A DNA stretch of 32,728 nt from Ichthyophonus hoferi (taxonomy: Eukaryota > Opisthokonta > Ichthyosporea > Ichthyophonida > Ichthyophonidae). Positions 20,462 to 31,219 of the stretch are shown here, one piece after another. The notes beneath the pieces were generated by a model. It did not search any database. It had not been told where the DNA came from and was given only the letters and a program-made list of their open reading frames with translations. The stretch lies in contig NAOQ01000658.1 of NCBI GenBank assembly GCA_002751075.1, positions 1-32,728 on the forward strand, written 5' to 3'. How positions within the stretch are numbered: the first letter of the stretch is position 1; the number at the start of each line of letters is the position of its first letter. Both the position numbers and the translations under genes were made by a program.

Positions 20462-20500
20462 TAACGCCTTCGCTCTACTCCATTATATGGAGTAGCGTTA
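20462..20500. repeat. Bulged hairpin next to a TATAAA
   Basis: CTACTCCAT (20475-20483) and ATGGAGTAG (20487-20495) are exact reverse complements around the loop TAT. The outer arms TAACG (20462-20466) and CGTTA (20496-20500) also pair, leaving an eight-base bulge on the left. TATAAA follows immediately within CGTT-ATA-AACG. A diverged form of the right half recurs after the gap near 21626-21650. Confidence 0.55.
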
Positions 20501-20700
20501 TAAACGTCAATGGTATGGCTTCCTTTTCCTACAGGATCCCGAAGGATGCTCTCACGTGGCCTATACTAAACATTGATTATTATAGAGTTTTTGGATCCAA
20601 ATGATAAGTCTCGCAATCAAAACCATAACCGTCTCATTCAAAACTATATATAAAAAATTTCCTGACCTAAAAGAAAACAAATATAAGCTTTGAAAACTTT
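20470..20700 (+). repeat. Left copy of a diverged direct repeat flanking the assembly gap
   Basis: The block includes ATGGAGTAG, TTATA and, at about 20589-20635, GATCCAAATGATAAGTCT then GC.ATCAAAAC. A short segment ATAAAAAATTTC and AGGAGAACAAATATA-like bases follow in both copies. It matches the DNA at about 21615-21890 in the same order, with a longer spacer in the right copy. Confidence 0.6.
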
Positions 20701-20858
20701 TTTTAAAAAACTTTTCTTTCAATTTATACTCAATCTAGATGTTACCTAACATGTCATCGCCAGACTTGTGTCATAATTATTATCTAACATGCTATCAACC
20801 TCGTTTGTTATAAACAAATATATCAGAATCGGTGTCAGTTCTATTGACTTGTACACAG

Positions 20859-21592
20859 NNNNNNNNNNNNNNNNNNNNNNNNNNNNNNNNNNNNNNNNNN
20901 NNNNNNNNNNNNNNNNNNNNNNNNNNNNNNNNNNNNNNNNNNNNNNNNNNNNNNNNNNNNNNNNNNNNNNNNNNNNNNNNNNNNNNNNNNNNNNNNNNNN
21001 NNNNNNNNNNNNNNNNNNNNNNNNNNNNNNNNNNNNNNNNNNNNNNNNNNNNNNNNNNNNNNNNNNNNNNNNNNNNNNNNNNNNNNNNNNNNNNNNNNNN
21101 NNNNNNNNNNNNNNNNNNNNNNNNNNNNNNNNNNNNNNNNNNNNNNNNNNNNNNNNNNNNNNNNNNNNNNNNNNNNNNNNNNNNNNNNNNNNNNNNNNNN
21201 NNNNNNNNNNNNNNNNNNNNNNNNNNNNNNNNNNNNNNNNNNNNNNNNNNNNNNNNNNNNNNNNNNNNNNNNNNNNNNNNNNNNNNNNNNNNNNNNNNNN
21301 NNNNNNNNNNNNNNNNNNNNNNNNNNNNNNNNNNNNNNNNNNNNNNNNNNNNNNNNNNNNNNNNNNNNNNNNNNNNNNNNNNNNNNNNNNNNNNNNNNNN
21401 NNNNNNNNNNNNNNNNNNNNNNNNNNNNNNNNNNNNNNNNNNNNNNNNNNNNNNNNNNNNNNNNNNNNNNNNNNNNNNNNNNNNNNNNNNNNNNNNNNNN
21501 NNNNNNNNNNNNNNNNNNNNNNNNNNNNNNNNNNNNNNNNNNNNNNNNNNNNNNNNNNNNNNNNNNNNNNNNNNNNNNNNNNNNNNNNNNNN
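20859..21592. other. Assembly gap (734 N)
   Basis: Unknown bases. The plus-strand open frames that run through it are artefacts of the N run. The gap lies between two copies of a direct repeat, which may be why the assembly failed here. Confidence 0.99.
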
Positions 21593-21614
21593 ATGTCCCT
21601 ATTTACATGGTGAA

Positions 21615-21890
21615 TCGGCTCATTTCCTCCTTGATGGAGTAGTGTTTATACTACATATTATTCTGTTATAAAGTATTATATTTTTTCTATCCTGCCAACA
21701 TATTATTATTAAAATATAATAGTCGATAATATACTATCGAGCGATTTTCACTCTAATCATGACAACGCATTGTATGCTGGGCGGGACAAGATATAGGATT
21801 TTTTGATCCAAATGATAAGTCTTGCGATCAAAACTATGTATGTAAAAATTTCTCGATATATAGGAGAACAAATATATATAAGAATTTTTT
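21615..21890 (+). repeat. Right copy of the diverged direct repeat flanking the gap
   Basis: It contains CTCCTTGATGGAGTAGTG followed by TTATA, and near 21799-21830 GATCCAAATGATAAGTCT, GCGATCAAAAC, AAAAATTTCTCG and GAGAACAAATATATA. These match the left copy at 20470-20700 in order and orientation. The roughly 1.15-kb spacing suggests a diverged tandem unit or two insertions of one element. Confidence 0.6.
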
Positions 21891-22367
21891 ATGTAGTTTT
21901 CAAGAGAATATAATTCCTTTAAAATGAGAAGAATAACTCGATATATATAGCATACGTAGCATCTTTTTACTGGATAAATGATGTTGACAACATGTTATAT
22001 ATTGCTACAAGATTGCTAGCCACACATGAGTCGGAAGGTTCGATCGAAACCCAAATAATAAGTAGATCGATTCTTGGCATAGGTCTTATTATTATGCTAT
22101 TAAAATATAAAATATGTTCAACTAACTTGCTTAGAATCTATCGTAATACCGAATGAATATTAGGTTTGATAAGTGCACTGTAATGTTATAACATGCTGTT
22201 ACGTAGTATATTTTATTAGGTATGATATTCTAGAATAGTTATATTATATTATTATTATAGAAAATTTGATAATACTATAAAATTATTACGCGTTTGAGTT
22301 TTAAGATTAATTTATTCATATGTATGTTCTAGTTTTCTGTGACTGCTATTTCAGCATAGTTCCTGAC

Positions 22368-22393
22368 CCAATCAGCCCCTTGGGGCTATAAAG
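22368..22393 (+). promoter_or_regulatory. CCAAT - inverted repeat - TATAAA module with no assigned gene
   Basis: CCAAT (22368-22372) is followed by AGCCCC-TT-GGGGCT (22374-22387), a perfect inverted repeat, whose last base begins TATAAA (22387-22392). The spacing and order look like a compact core promoter facing right. However, the next gene on the right is PEPC, which ends toward it on the minus strand, so no product is known. Confidence 0.35.
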
Positions 22394-22664
22394 ACAGGTT
22401 ATCCGAGACCTAGCCGTCTCCCTCCAACAAATAGGCAATTAAAATTTGTTCTTATTGGTTAGATCTACATATATCGGAACAATATTAGAAATCATTCTAT
22501 ACCTCTAAGTAAGGATTACACAATCCTTTCTATTTGTAGAACATTCATAAGGGGGAAGATATCTAAGCTTGATCTTTACTGTTATAACACATCAAAGACA
22601 AGTCTCTTGGTATAACTGGTACTACACATCTACAGTGCAATATCCGCACACCATTCGCGTACAA

Positions 22665-25600
22665 TTAGCCGGTGTTACCCATACCAGCGGCAATACCTGT
22701 GGGCAAATGCATGTTCAGTATACTATACTATACTATACAGGAGTATCTACATAACGAAGCCACAATACCACTATAACACAGTCCAATAAATACAGTCCTT
22801 ATAGCATATTTAGAGGTCTACACCATCCATTAAGGTCCTTCTCGGTAAAGATCCAGAACATAGTGCAATACTGAGGCTATCACATACCTTGGATAGTCAC
22901 TACCAGGGCATCCTCCAATATGGGGTCCGTCTCTCCACTACGCAGACGCTTTAGAATATTCATCTGAGGTAGGACGAGCGGTAAGGAGGCAGTAGACACA
23001 TTGACAGGTGTACATATATATTGTGATATATTGTGTACGCATGAACTGAGGCATAGATGTCTGCCAGGGTCCTTTGGGGGTAAAACATGAAAACTATGCA
23101 ATGACAAAAATAAGGATCTTTCAAGGATAGAAAGACGACTATAACAATCACAATAAATAGCAGGTAGAGCGCCAATGGCTCCAAAATAGAAGCCTATACA
23201 ACCTCCTCCTGCCCTGAGAGATAACTCCATCTGGATTTGCCTCACTGCGGCCTATGCAACGGCATCTAGCCAACACAAGTAAAACCCTACACGCTATTAT
23301 AACATACAGGATAATACACTCACCTGTAAGATGTTCAGGGGGTCAATGTAGGGTAGGCGGGCCTCCAGTGATCTCCTTACTACAGGATCCTCCTCCAATA
23401 CCTTGAACTGTGCAGTCACCTGCAGGGCAGTTACAAGCATGTCAGAGACTAGCCAAGGAAGGAGGCATGATGGCATTGAAGGGTGGTGGGGTACAGACGA
23501 AGGTAAAATGAAAATGCTATACACCATCAAACAACCCTAAATAAAACAGTCATAGTAGATTGTATATAGTAGAGTATATAGTGTATAGTGTATGTGTACC
23601 ACTGTGCGGTAGGCCAACATACCTTTAGTACACTGGCCATAGTGCGGTCCAGTTCTTCATGTACTGCCTTGCCAAATATACGCAGCTCGGCCGGCACCAA
23701 AGTTTCCTCGTAAGCCGTGGCCACATGATGCTCCGTCTTAGCCAGGATCATCTGTACTAGGTCAATGGTGGAGTGGAAGAAGGGCCACTCGCGGTGCATG
23801 TGGGCTAGCAGCTCCTGCCCACCAGGGCGTGAAAGGATCTGCAGGGTATTATATTAGGTACATGAATGAGTGGCAGTAGAGCCTATACGTAAGTAGGTGT
23901 TTAATACAATCACATTTACCTGCAGGGTACAGGGTACATCCTAGCTATGAGAACATATCTATAGCACCTAAACACCTGTCTCAATTATATTGTCTTTAAA
24001 ATCTTCTCTTCTCCCACGTCTTTTAGCCTGGTTAAACTTCATGTCAATACAAGACACCATCGGATAGTCAACTCTCTTGGCTAATGCACAAGTACAAATA
24101 GATACACATATACACATATACAACTACAGAGGTATGTAACTATAGACCCAGCCACACATACAGTGCTCAGGCCAGTGCCAATGCCCAGCCACACAGGGAG
24201 ATGCAGGCGGGTCTGTGTCCAGGAGAAGATCCAGGGGATGGCCCTCAAGGCCTCAATGTTGAAGTCACCTCCTTTACGCTTGGCTGGCCTACAAGGGAGG
24301 GAAGAAGACAATAGAAGGTGAGATGGAGAAAGAAAGAGGAAAATAAAATATGTAACTGCTAGGTATTAGCAATAGGCATAATATAGGTGCATCAGAGTGG
24401 ACGCCAGTGGGAGAAATTATGACGGATGTCTTAGAGTCCTTTCTATTGGTTGCACCATTAATAGCACGCCCTTTTAGCCCTATGCACTCACTTCCCCCAA
24501 TCCCTCCCTGTCCTCTTACAAAATCATGCGTGACAGTAAGTGGCCTGAGCCCAGGCCCCTAGTGACCTACTGGTAACTCACCTACTACCCAGGTTCAGGC
24601 CTCCAATCTCTTGGATGGGGGTAGCCCACTGGAAGAACTCGGCAAATTTACGATCACCATAGACCACATGGCGATAGAAATCACATGAGGCCGCAGACAT
24701 CACGTCCATGGCTTCCACCCATTCAGGCTTGGGCGCACAAGGGGGCTGTATGATGCTTTGCAGGACAGCCGAGGTGTATCTCTCCAGGGTCTATGTAGAT
24801 AGGGAAGGGGTGGCTATGTTAATACACCGATGTGGTGGGACAAGGCATGGCTTCATTGGAGAGTATGGGATATGGGTCTAGATCATAGCCCTTGAATGAC
24901 ATAAATGACTGCAATTCCGGAAATCATCTAAAAACGCGACCAGGTGTGATAATAAATATAGAGATGTAGTTTAATAAAAAAGGAGTACATATAAGAATAT
25001 CACTTTAGTTGTTAGTATAGAAATATAACCATCAAAACTCTACATGAATATATATCCATATACAGAATAGTGTAAATCCTAACGAACACTCACCTGTTCA
25101 GCGGTGTGGAAGGATGTACCAAAATGGGCCTCTATAGTCTCTCCCTGGATGGTGACTCGCATGCCTCCCTCTAGGGAGCCAGGGGGCTGGCCCAAGATGG
25201 CCATGTGTTGAGGTCCACCTCCCCTTCCTACCGTACCACCACGGCCGTGGAAGAGCTGCAGGCGGACCTTCCTACTACTACACACCTAGAGAGGGAGAGG
25301 GCCAAGGAATTCAGTATACAATGGCTTATAGCAGTACAACCACAGTCATAGCACAACCCTGTGTGCATCTGCACAGACCTTGTTACCCTCTTACACTCTC
25401 TACCTAACCCATATTGCCCATGGCATGATAGTTCAAAACTACCTCAAATGGAATCTCTTGCACTCTACACCTCCTCCTTATAGAGGGCATATGGAGGTTG
25501 TCAACTATATATATACCTTCACTAATTCCTCCTGTGCTTTGTACAACTCCCATGCAGAAGTCAGTCGACCCGCATCCTTAGCAGAGTCAGAGTAGCCCAG

Positions 25601-28600
25601 CATGACCTCCTGGAAGCCATGGATCATGTTGCTGTACCACGAGACGTTGAAGATAGTCTCGATAGTCTCAGCAGCCCGCACCAGATCATCTTTGATCTCA
25701 AATAGGGGCACTACCCTCATATGAGTAGGCGTCCCCGCCTCCTTCTGCAGGAAATGCACTGACAGGATGTCTGAGGGATCGTGGGCCATGCTGATAACAT
25801 AGGCTCCTAGACAGCCAATATCCTGTAGGGGAGAGGGGAGAAGGAGCAGTAGTTAGTGTATGTATGTATGGCTGGGGAGAGTCTGCCCTGTGAATAGAGT
25901 ACACCTCATGCTGTTTAATAACTGCTTAATAGGCTTGCCTGGATTAGATACGCAAACATCAGCCTCTCTATACACCTAACGCCACATTTCCTACATTTCC
26001 TCCTGTAATGGCTAGATATGTGGGGCTCGGGAGAGAGGTATAGTACCTGTTGAGCGATAGTCTTAAAGGTCAGCCAGACCTCCATCGCATTGGCATTCTC
26101 TGAAGTGAAGCCAGCAGGCACGAGGGGCTCGGGAGAGTCTAGATGTTTGATCAAGAAGGCTTGCTTCTCTTGCTCCGTCCAACTAAGGTAGCTTCCCAGC
26201 CCCAAACTCGTTGTAATCACATCCATAAGCTCGGCATGTCTGTGTATACATGATAATGGTGCAATTAGAAACCACTGAGAGGGAGGGTGGAAAAGTAAGG
26301 CTAATAGATGATTATAGGAATGCTAACAAGCCAATCATCTATAACAATGACCTATAGTACCATAGCCTTCAGACACATCCTACAGTTACTCTACAGGTCC
26401 CAAAAGAGAGGTGAGTAATAGGGCAGGGAGAGGAGATGGGCCACACATGGGCAGGGATTAGGCTCTAGTGTGCATGTACATAGGGTATTACAGCCACCAC
26501 CCTCTATGTGCTAGACTTAAGGGTAGAGTTATACAGTTAGCCCTAGGGTCACTCTAAGTCAAACCTCTCCTCTTAATGCACACACACACCCCCCCTTCCT
26601 CCCCCACTACCCCTCGGTAATATGTGCATACATACATGTATACATACATATCCACTCATGCCCTACCTATCGGACTCCTGGCGGATATCCAGCTTGACCA
26701 TAGAGAGGCCAAAGGTGGAGAGGCGGCGGATATTGTCCAACAAGGTGCCCTGGGCACAGACCCCATCACCCATCTCATGTAGAGATCGCCAGCACAGAAG
26801 CAGAGGCTCCATTAGGTGGGCGGTGGTTTCTACAATATTGCTGGGTTTCTATGGCCCAGGAGAAAGTATGAGAGGGTATAGGGGGGATAAAGTAAGAAAT
26901 AACTAATGGACTTACATTGTTAAGCCACAAGGACAGAGAACAACCAATGGACAGGCATGAACCTGTGTGCACGTGTTATATACAAAAATATTACTGGACA
27001 GTGATTGCATGGCTGGGCAAGACCTACAGCACCTGATTGGTGGCATATAAAGAAAGAGAGGAGAGGAGAACCAACAGTCTACAAGTACAAAAAGATAATA
27101 ACCATCTCATGTACAGGGCACTAGCTAGTGTACATACATACAGCCAGTTATGTAAATGTATATGTATATGTATAGTGACTGCAGTCTAAGGGGAGGGAGG
27201 CTAGATCATTCACATGTCCTGATTGCAAGATACATTAGAATATTCACAGTAATAAAAAAAACAAAGGCCACTGCAAAAGTTAAGCTGAGGAGGTAGGAGT
27301 AAGGTAGGATATCAACATAAACATATACAATAGACTAATTGAAGTAAGAGGGACGAGAGAAATAAACATACACGGCACTTACAGTACAGCTCTCCTTGCC
27401 CAAGGTAGGGTTGAGCACCAGCTTCTCGTAGTAGGACTTGGTGACCTGCAGGTCCTCTCGCAGTTTAATCAGCACCATGCGGTAAGGCTCATCAGTGGGC
27501 AGATGCCCATGGGAGAAGTCAAGGTTGAATTTGTTGTAGGATGATGCCGATGAATCAGATATGGTCTGTAGGGTAGGAGGAAGAGAGGGAGGGAAACAAG
27601 ACAATGTGAGTGTAGGCTAATGACTGACCTCATCCACTTTATATTATCTATTGTATGATTGGATGACAATGAAGAAAGAGCCAATAAGAGCAAAAATAAA
27701 TCAAAACAAATGTATTAAAAATAAGTCTAAAGAGTCTTAGAGCATGAGAAGCAACATAGAAAAGAGGCCAGTCAGGTAGGTGGCTGGTAACAAAGTCAAC
27801 TCTATAACAGACCTGTGACTTAAGGTAGTCCCCGAACTCTTGGCTGCAATCAGTGTTACTCAGCTTGAACAATAGCTTGTCGATCTCCTTGTAGTACAGG
27901 TCTGCAGCACGCCATTTATTAAGGACCAGTACCTACACGTAGACCCGTATGAGTAGCCATACAAGAGAAGGTATGTAAGGTATGTAGAGTTATAAGAGAG
28001 AGGATAAGAGACGGAGATAGCACACCAACATTAATATACCTCTTCCGTTACCAAGTGGGTTACAAAGGGGTTGCCATCTCTATCTCCACCAATCCATGAT
28101 CCAAAGCTAATCAGGGAGAAGTTGGGAGGCAGGGGGGCCTGACCTATAGCCACTAAGGCTTGATCAAGTGTTCTCATAAACTGGGGGACGGCTGTCCATA
28201 GATTTCTCTCCAGGACTGTGAGGCTGGAAAGAGATAAGAGATAGTTAGAAAGAAACATAAAACGTAGGAGAGGAAGGAGAACAAAGAATACAGATGGAGA
28301 TGTTGTTTGTATTGCAGTGCAGCACTGCGTGAAACAAGGACAGGGAGAAGGGAAAGAACAGAATATAGGTAATAAGTAAAATGATAGGTGGAGAGAGAAT
28401 AGGATATAGATAAGAAGCAAGATGATTGGTGAAGAGGAAGAAAGCTTAGCTTACCCTCCTCTAGCCTCGTCATCTAGGGTGGGCTTGACTCGCCTAACGG
28501 TCTGAGACCGCCATATAGAACGAATCTGACATAATGATAAAGGTTAATATGTGATATATCATATAGTAGGTGCCAATGCTCGTAGATGAGTGGAAGGCGT

Positions 28601-31219
28601 TATTGATGGAATGGCGGGAAAGCCAATCACAATGGGCTCAGACTGGTACTTTTAATCATATCTACAGACAGATACACATAGTCATATTTATCTCTAACCA
28701 CACAGCCTATCCTAAACCCAAACTCACCTCACGGGTCAGGCACTCATCTATCTCCCTCTCCTCTTGGGGAATGAGAATGGTGTTGTCTCTTTGCTCAATC
28801 AAGGAAGCAATCCTGCCAATGATGGGAAGGTTAACATTTAATATTAGGGACGATACTCCTTCATAAGCCCTACCTATTCTATGTTCTAGATTTTTTGACT
28901 TTAGCCAGTACATAAGATAGGCTAATATGCCGTGTACAGTATTCCCGTTGGAAATGTGCCAAGAATAACGACTGTATATAGCAGATAATGATCCGCATAG
29001 ACCCTCCCATCTCCTATCATACATTTTAAATCACAGCCAAGTATGCGTGTGGTTACTACACTATCCTAATGGTCCTTCTAGGGCCCATGCCCTCTCCTAA
29101 CACCCTTCCTTCAAGCCTCAGCATTCACTCTGACTGTTCCCCCACCCCTTACAGTTTGTTTGCCTCTCCCCCCCTATCTAATAGGCTACAACTGGTACTA
29201 CTAACACCTACTTTTGGTGCTTGGCAAGCTGAGTGCGACGCAAGGCCTGGGTAGGATGGGCGGTGAGCACGAGCTCTATATGCTGGTTGAGTAGAGTCTC
29301 ACGGATCTTCTCGCCGGAAACACCTACAGAGCATGGTTATTATCCCCTTGATAGACCCCCATACCCCGCCCTGTATATAATATAGCAGTTCATGTATCTC
29401 ATATATCAGGCCAGTAAATGAACCCAGGAGCAAAGAGAACCACAAGAAAATAGTATTTAAACAGAGAAGGTAAATATGTATGAATGTGCTAGATCATAAA
29501 GCTGGTTTGCAAATAGAATGTAAACTGAGCATGGGAGGAGTGGGAGGAGAGTGGAATATAAACCAGGTATCCATGACTATCAGCCAATAACTAAGCCTCC
29601 AAGAAGAGTATAATGATGGTGATGTAAGACAGAGAGAGGTATTGGTGCACATGAATGAGGACCCATGACAGAGACAGAACATTAAATGTTTGTACCATCG
29701 TGAAGGAGGTTGCCAAAGGTGGTCTCACAGGTGTGTTTCATTACCAGGTTGGTCTCTCCACGGCGATATGATCTCCAGCTGCGATGAATAAACCAATCAG
29801 AAGTCAACATACAGGTAATACATCAATGCATTATATATAATGGTTGGACATGACCGATGGCCTTTTGCATTGATTGGGGAACTAGTGAATGATGTGAGAA
29901 GGAGTGAGAGGGACTATCTTATCATGCTCTAGATCTAGAACATCCATCTGTAAACAGAGGCATAGCGTGCAATACGGGAATATTACAAAGCAGGGTAATG
30001 CCCCGCAGTGTCTTGAATGCTAATGTATGTATGTGCAGGGATAACTAAAGGTATATCTAGAAAGGTATAAAAGAACAAATGTTATTTCATTGGGAGTTTC
30101 ATTTGCTCCTATTGGAGAGCGATCACGTAGATTAATTTCCATCAGCCTCTACGTAATTGATGAGATGGCCATAAAGAACGAATAGACAGGCAGAGAAAGG
30201 GGTGCATACCGACGGTTACGGTGTTGCTTCTCAGCAAGGTTGGCTAAGTTAAGGAGCTCCTGGAACAATCTGGCCACAGTTAGCATGTCATGGGGCACTA
30301 TAGAGAAGGGGATTAGTCACCATCCATAAGAGATCGCACGCATACAGTGTAAAGAAGAAAATGAGATTGGTTAGAAAGCATACTAATGACGTCTTCCCTC
30401 CTCCTGTTTATCTGCATCTCTCTTTCCTCCATCACCCATAAAGTTTCAGTAGAAAGAGACCCTTTTTAATCCCTGTACATACACCTTGATTCACATATAT
30501 GTCACTAAAGATATGCAAAATGGGCAACATGCCAAGTCAGTTCAGCACATACATGTGAGTGCGTCCAGTTTAGCCTTCAGTTCAACGAAAAGAGATCCCT
30601 CGCGTGTCTTAAAGAAGGTTTTCATTAGAGTCATAATCTCCTCAATCTTTGTAAAGAGAACAGCTGCATAGTAGACATTGGAATTGATTAGCAAGAACCC
30701 AGCCAAGAGAAATATACATCTAGGAAGGGAAGGTCGGCTAGGCCAAATAAACAAGCACTAAGGAGAATAACTAATGTTAAACAGATATAGAAAGGAGTCC
30801 AGCAGAAAACACTGCACTGCATTGAGAAATACAGGAGAGATTGGGTGTGGTAAGGGTTATATCACTACACAAGAGGCAAATTGTGGGAAAAAGAAAAGAA
30901 AAAATACTAAAATAAATATAAAGGTAAATATAATTAGGTGTTGTATGTTCCAAGAACTGAGGTAGTGTAAATGGACCAGACCACAATCACTCACGATCTT
31001 TGACGGTTTCCTGGACACTCCACAACAAGTTATCTTGTAATACATTAATATCTTTCACAAGAAGATTACTGAAATCGATTGTAGGCTGGATGTGGTGAGC
31101 AACATCTTCGGCATCGTGACTGATCAGAGAGGTCACCTTGCGAAAAGGCTCATCCGAAGTAAGGTTCATCTTCCTTGGAGGTTGCTCCACGGGTGGGTCT
31201 CCCACTCTCTTTTTTGGCT
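22665..31219 (-). CDS. ppc: Phosphoenolpyruvate carboxylase (20 recognisable coding exons)
   Basis: PEPC adds bicarbonate to phosphoenolpyruvate to give oxaloacetate. Exons: 30995-31219, 30553-30663, 30210-30297, 29696-29778, 29212-29323, 28728-28812, 28455-28525, 28040-28223, 27813-27932, 27383-27565, 26667-26848, 26047-26239, 25517-25822, 25094-25285, 24582-24790, 24162-24288, 23623-23838, 23324-23419, 22888-22963, 22665-22696. All join in phase, giving about 962 residues (typical for the family). Motifs in order: [23 protein letters not shown] with the catalytic His near residue 190; [68 protein letters not shown]-terminal GMGNTG. The malate/aspartate ligands (Arg of HGRGGT, Lys of ILAK, Arg of EARLPYI, Asn of NTG) are kept, so feedback inhibition is expected. 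The start is unresolved: the first exon begins at an acceptor (31220) with PKKRVGDPP, so the ATG is in an upstream exon or is the internal Met near residue 17. The plant N-terminal phosphorylation motif is not recognisable. Confidence 0.97.
22717..22738. repeat. TATAC pentamer run in the last PEPC intron
   Basis: TATACTATACTATACTATAC lies in the 191-base intron 22697-22887, about 20 bases from the splice acceptor at 22697. It is the same pentamer family seen in the PPR intron and at 15061-15106. Confidence 0.75.
26849..27382 (-). other. Longest PEPC intron (534 bases)
   Basis: It lies between the exons ending LGKESCT and starting KPSNIVE. The acceptor at 26849-26850 (CATAG) is chosen over a nearby CAG because only it keeps the reading frame. 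I see no nested gene or clear element. The other PEPC introns longer than 300 bases (23839-24161, 24791-25093, 26240-26666, 28813-29211, 29324-29695, 29779-30209, 30664-30994) are likewise AT-rich with no further signal. Confidence 0.7.

Larger units (their letters stand above)
19584..20858. other. AT-rich intergenic region with several inverted repeats
   Basis: No gene is recognised between the (AT)n run at 19584 and the assembly gap. The open frames at 19675-19992 (plus), 20142-20411 (minus) and 20218-20418 (plus) overlap one another and lack recognisable content. The region holds the nested stem-loops at 19797-19860 and two hairpin/TATA modules described separately. Confidence 0.55.
21593..22664. 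other. AT-rich intergenic region downstream of PEPC
   Basis: No gene is recognised. It starts with the right copy of the direct repeat, continues with TTATTATTA-type DNA and contains a near-palindrome GGTTCGATCGAAACC near 22039-22053, the CCAAT/TATA module at 22368-22393 and a perfect hairpin at 22511-22528 (AAGGATT, loop ACAC, AATCCTT). The PEPC polyadenylation region should lie within the last few hundred bases. Confidence 0.55.

Noticed and set aside
20789-21671. Long open frames of 274-279 codons
   Set aside because: They exist only because the N run contains no stop codons.
20470-21890. Pair of long terminal repeats of a retroelement
   Set aside because: The spacing is only about 1.15 kb, the two copies differ in internal length, and no retroelement coding trace is visible. 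A tandem or non-autonomous repeat is simpler.
22025-22060. tRNA gene suggested by GGTTCGATC
   Set aside because: The bases form a near-palindrome, not a T arm, and no acceptor, D or anticodon arms can be drawn around it.
28174-28473. Alternative minus-strand frame over the PEPC exon at 28040-28223
   Set aside because: It is the wrong frame. The adjacent frame encodes the PEPC block with [14 protein letters not shown] and joins both neighbours in phase.
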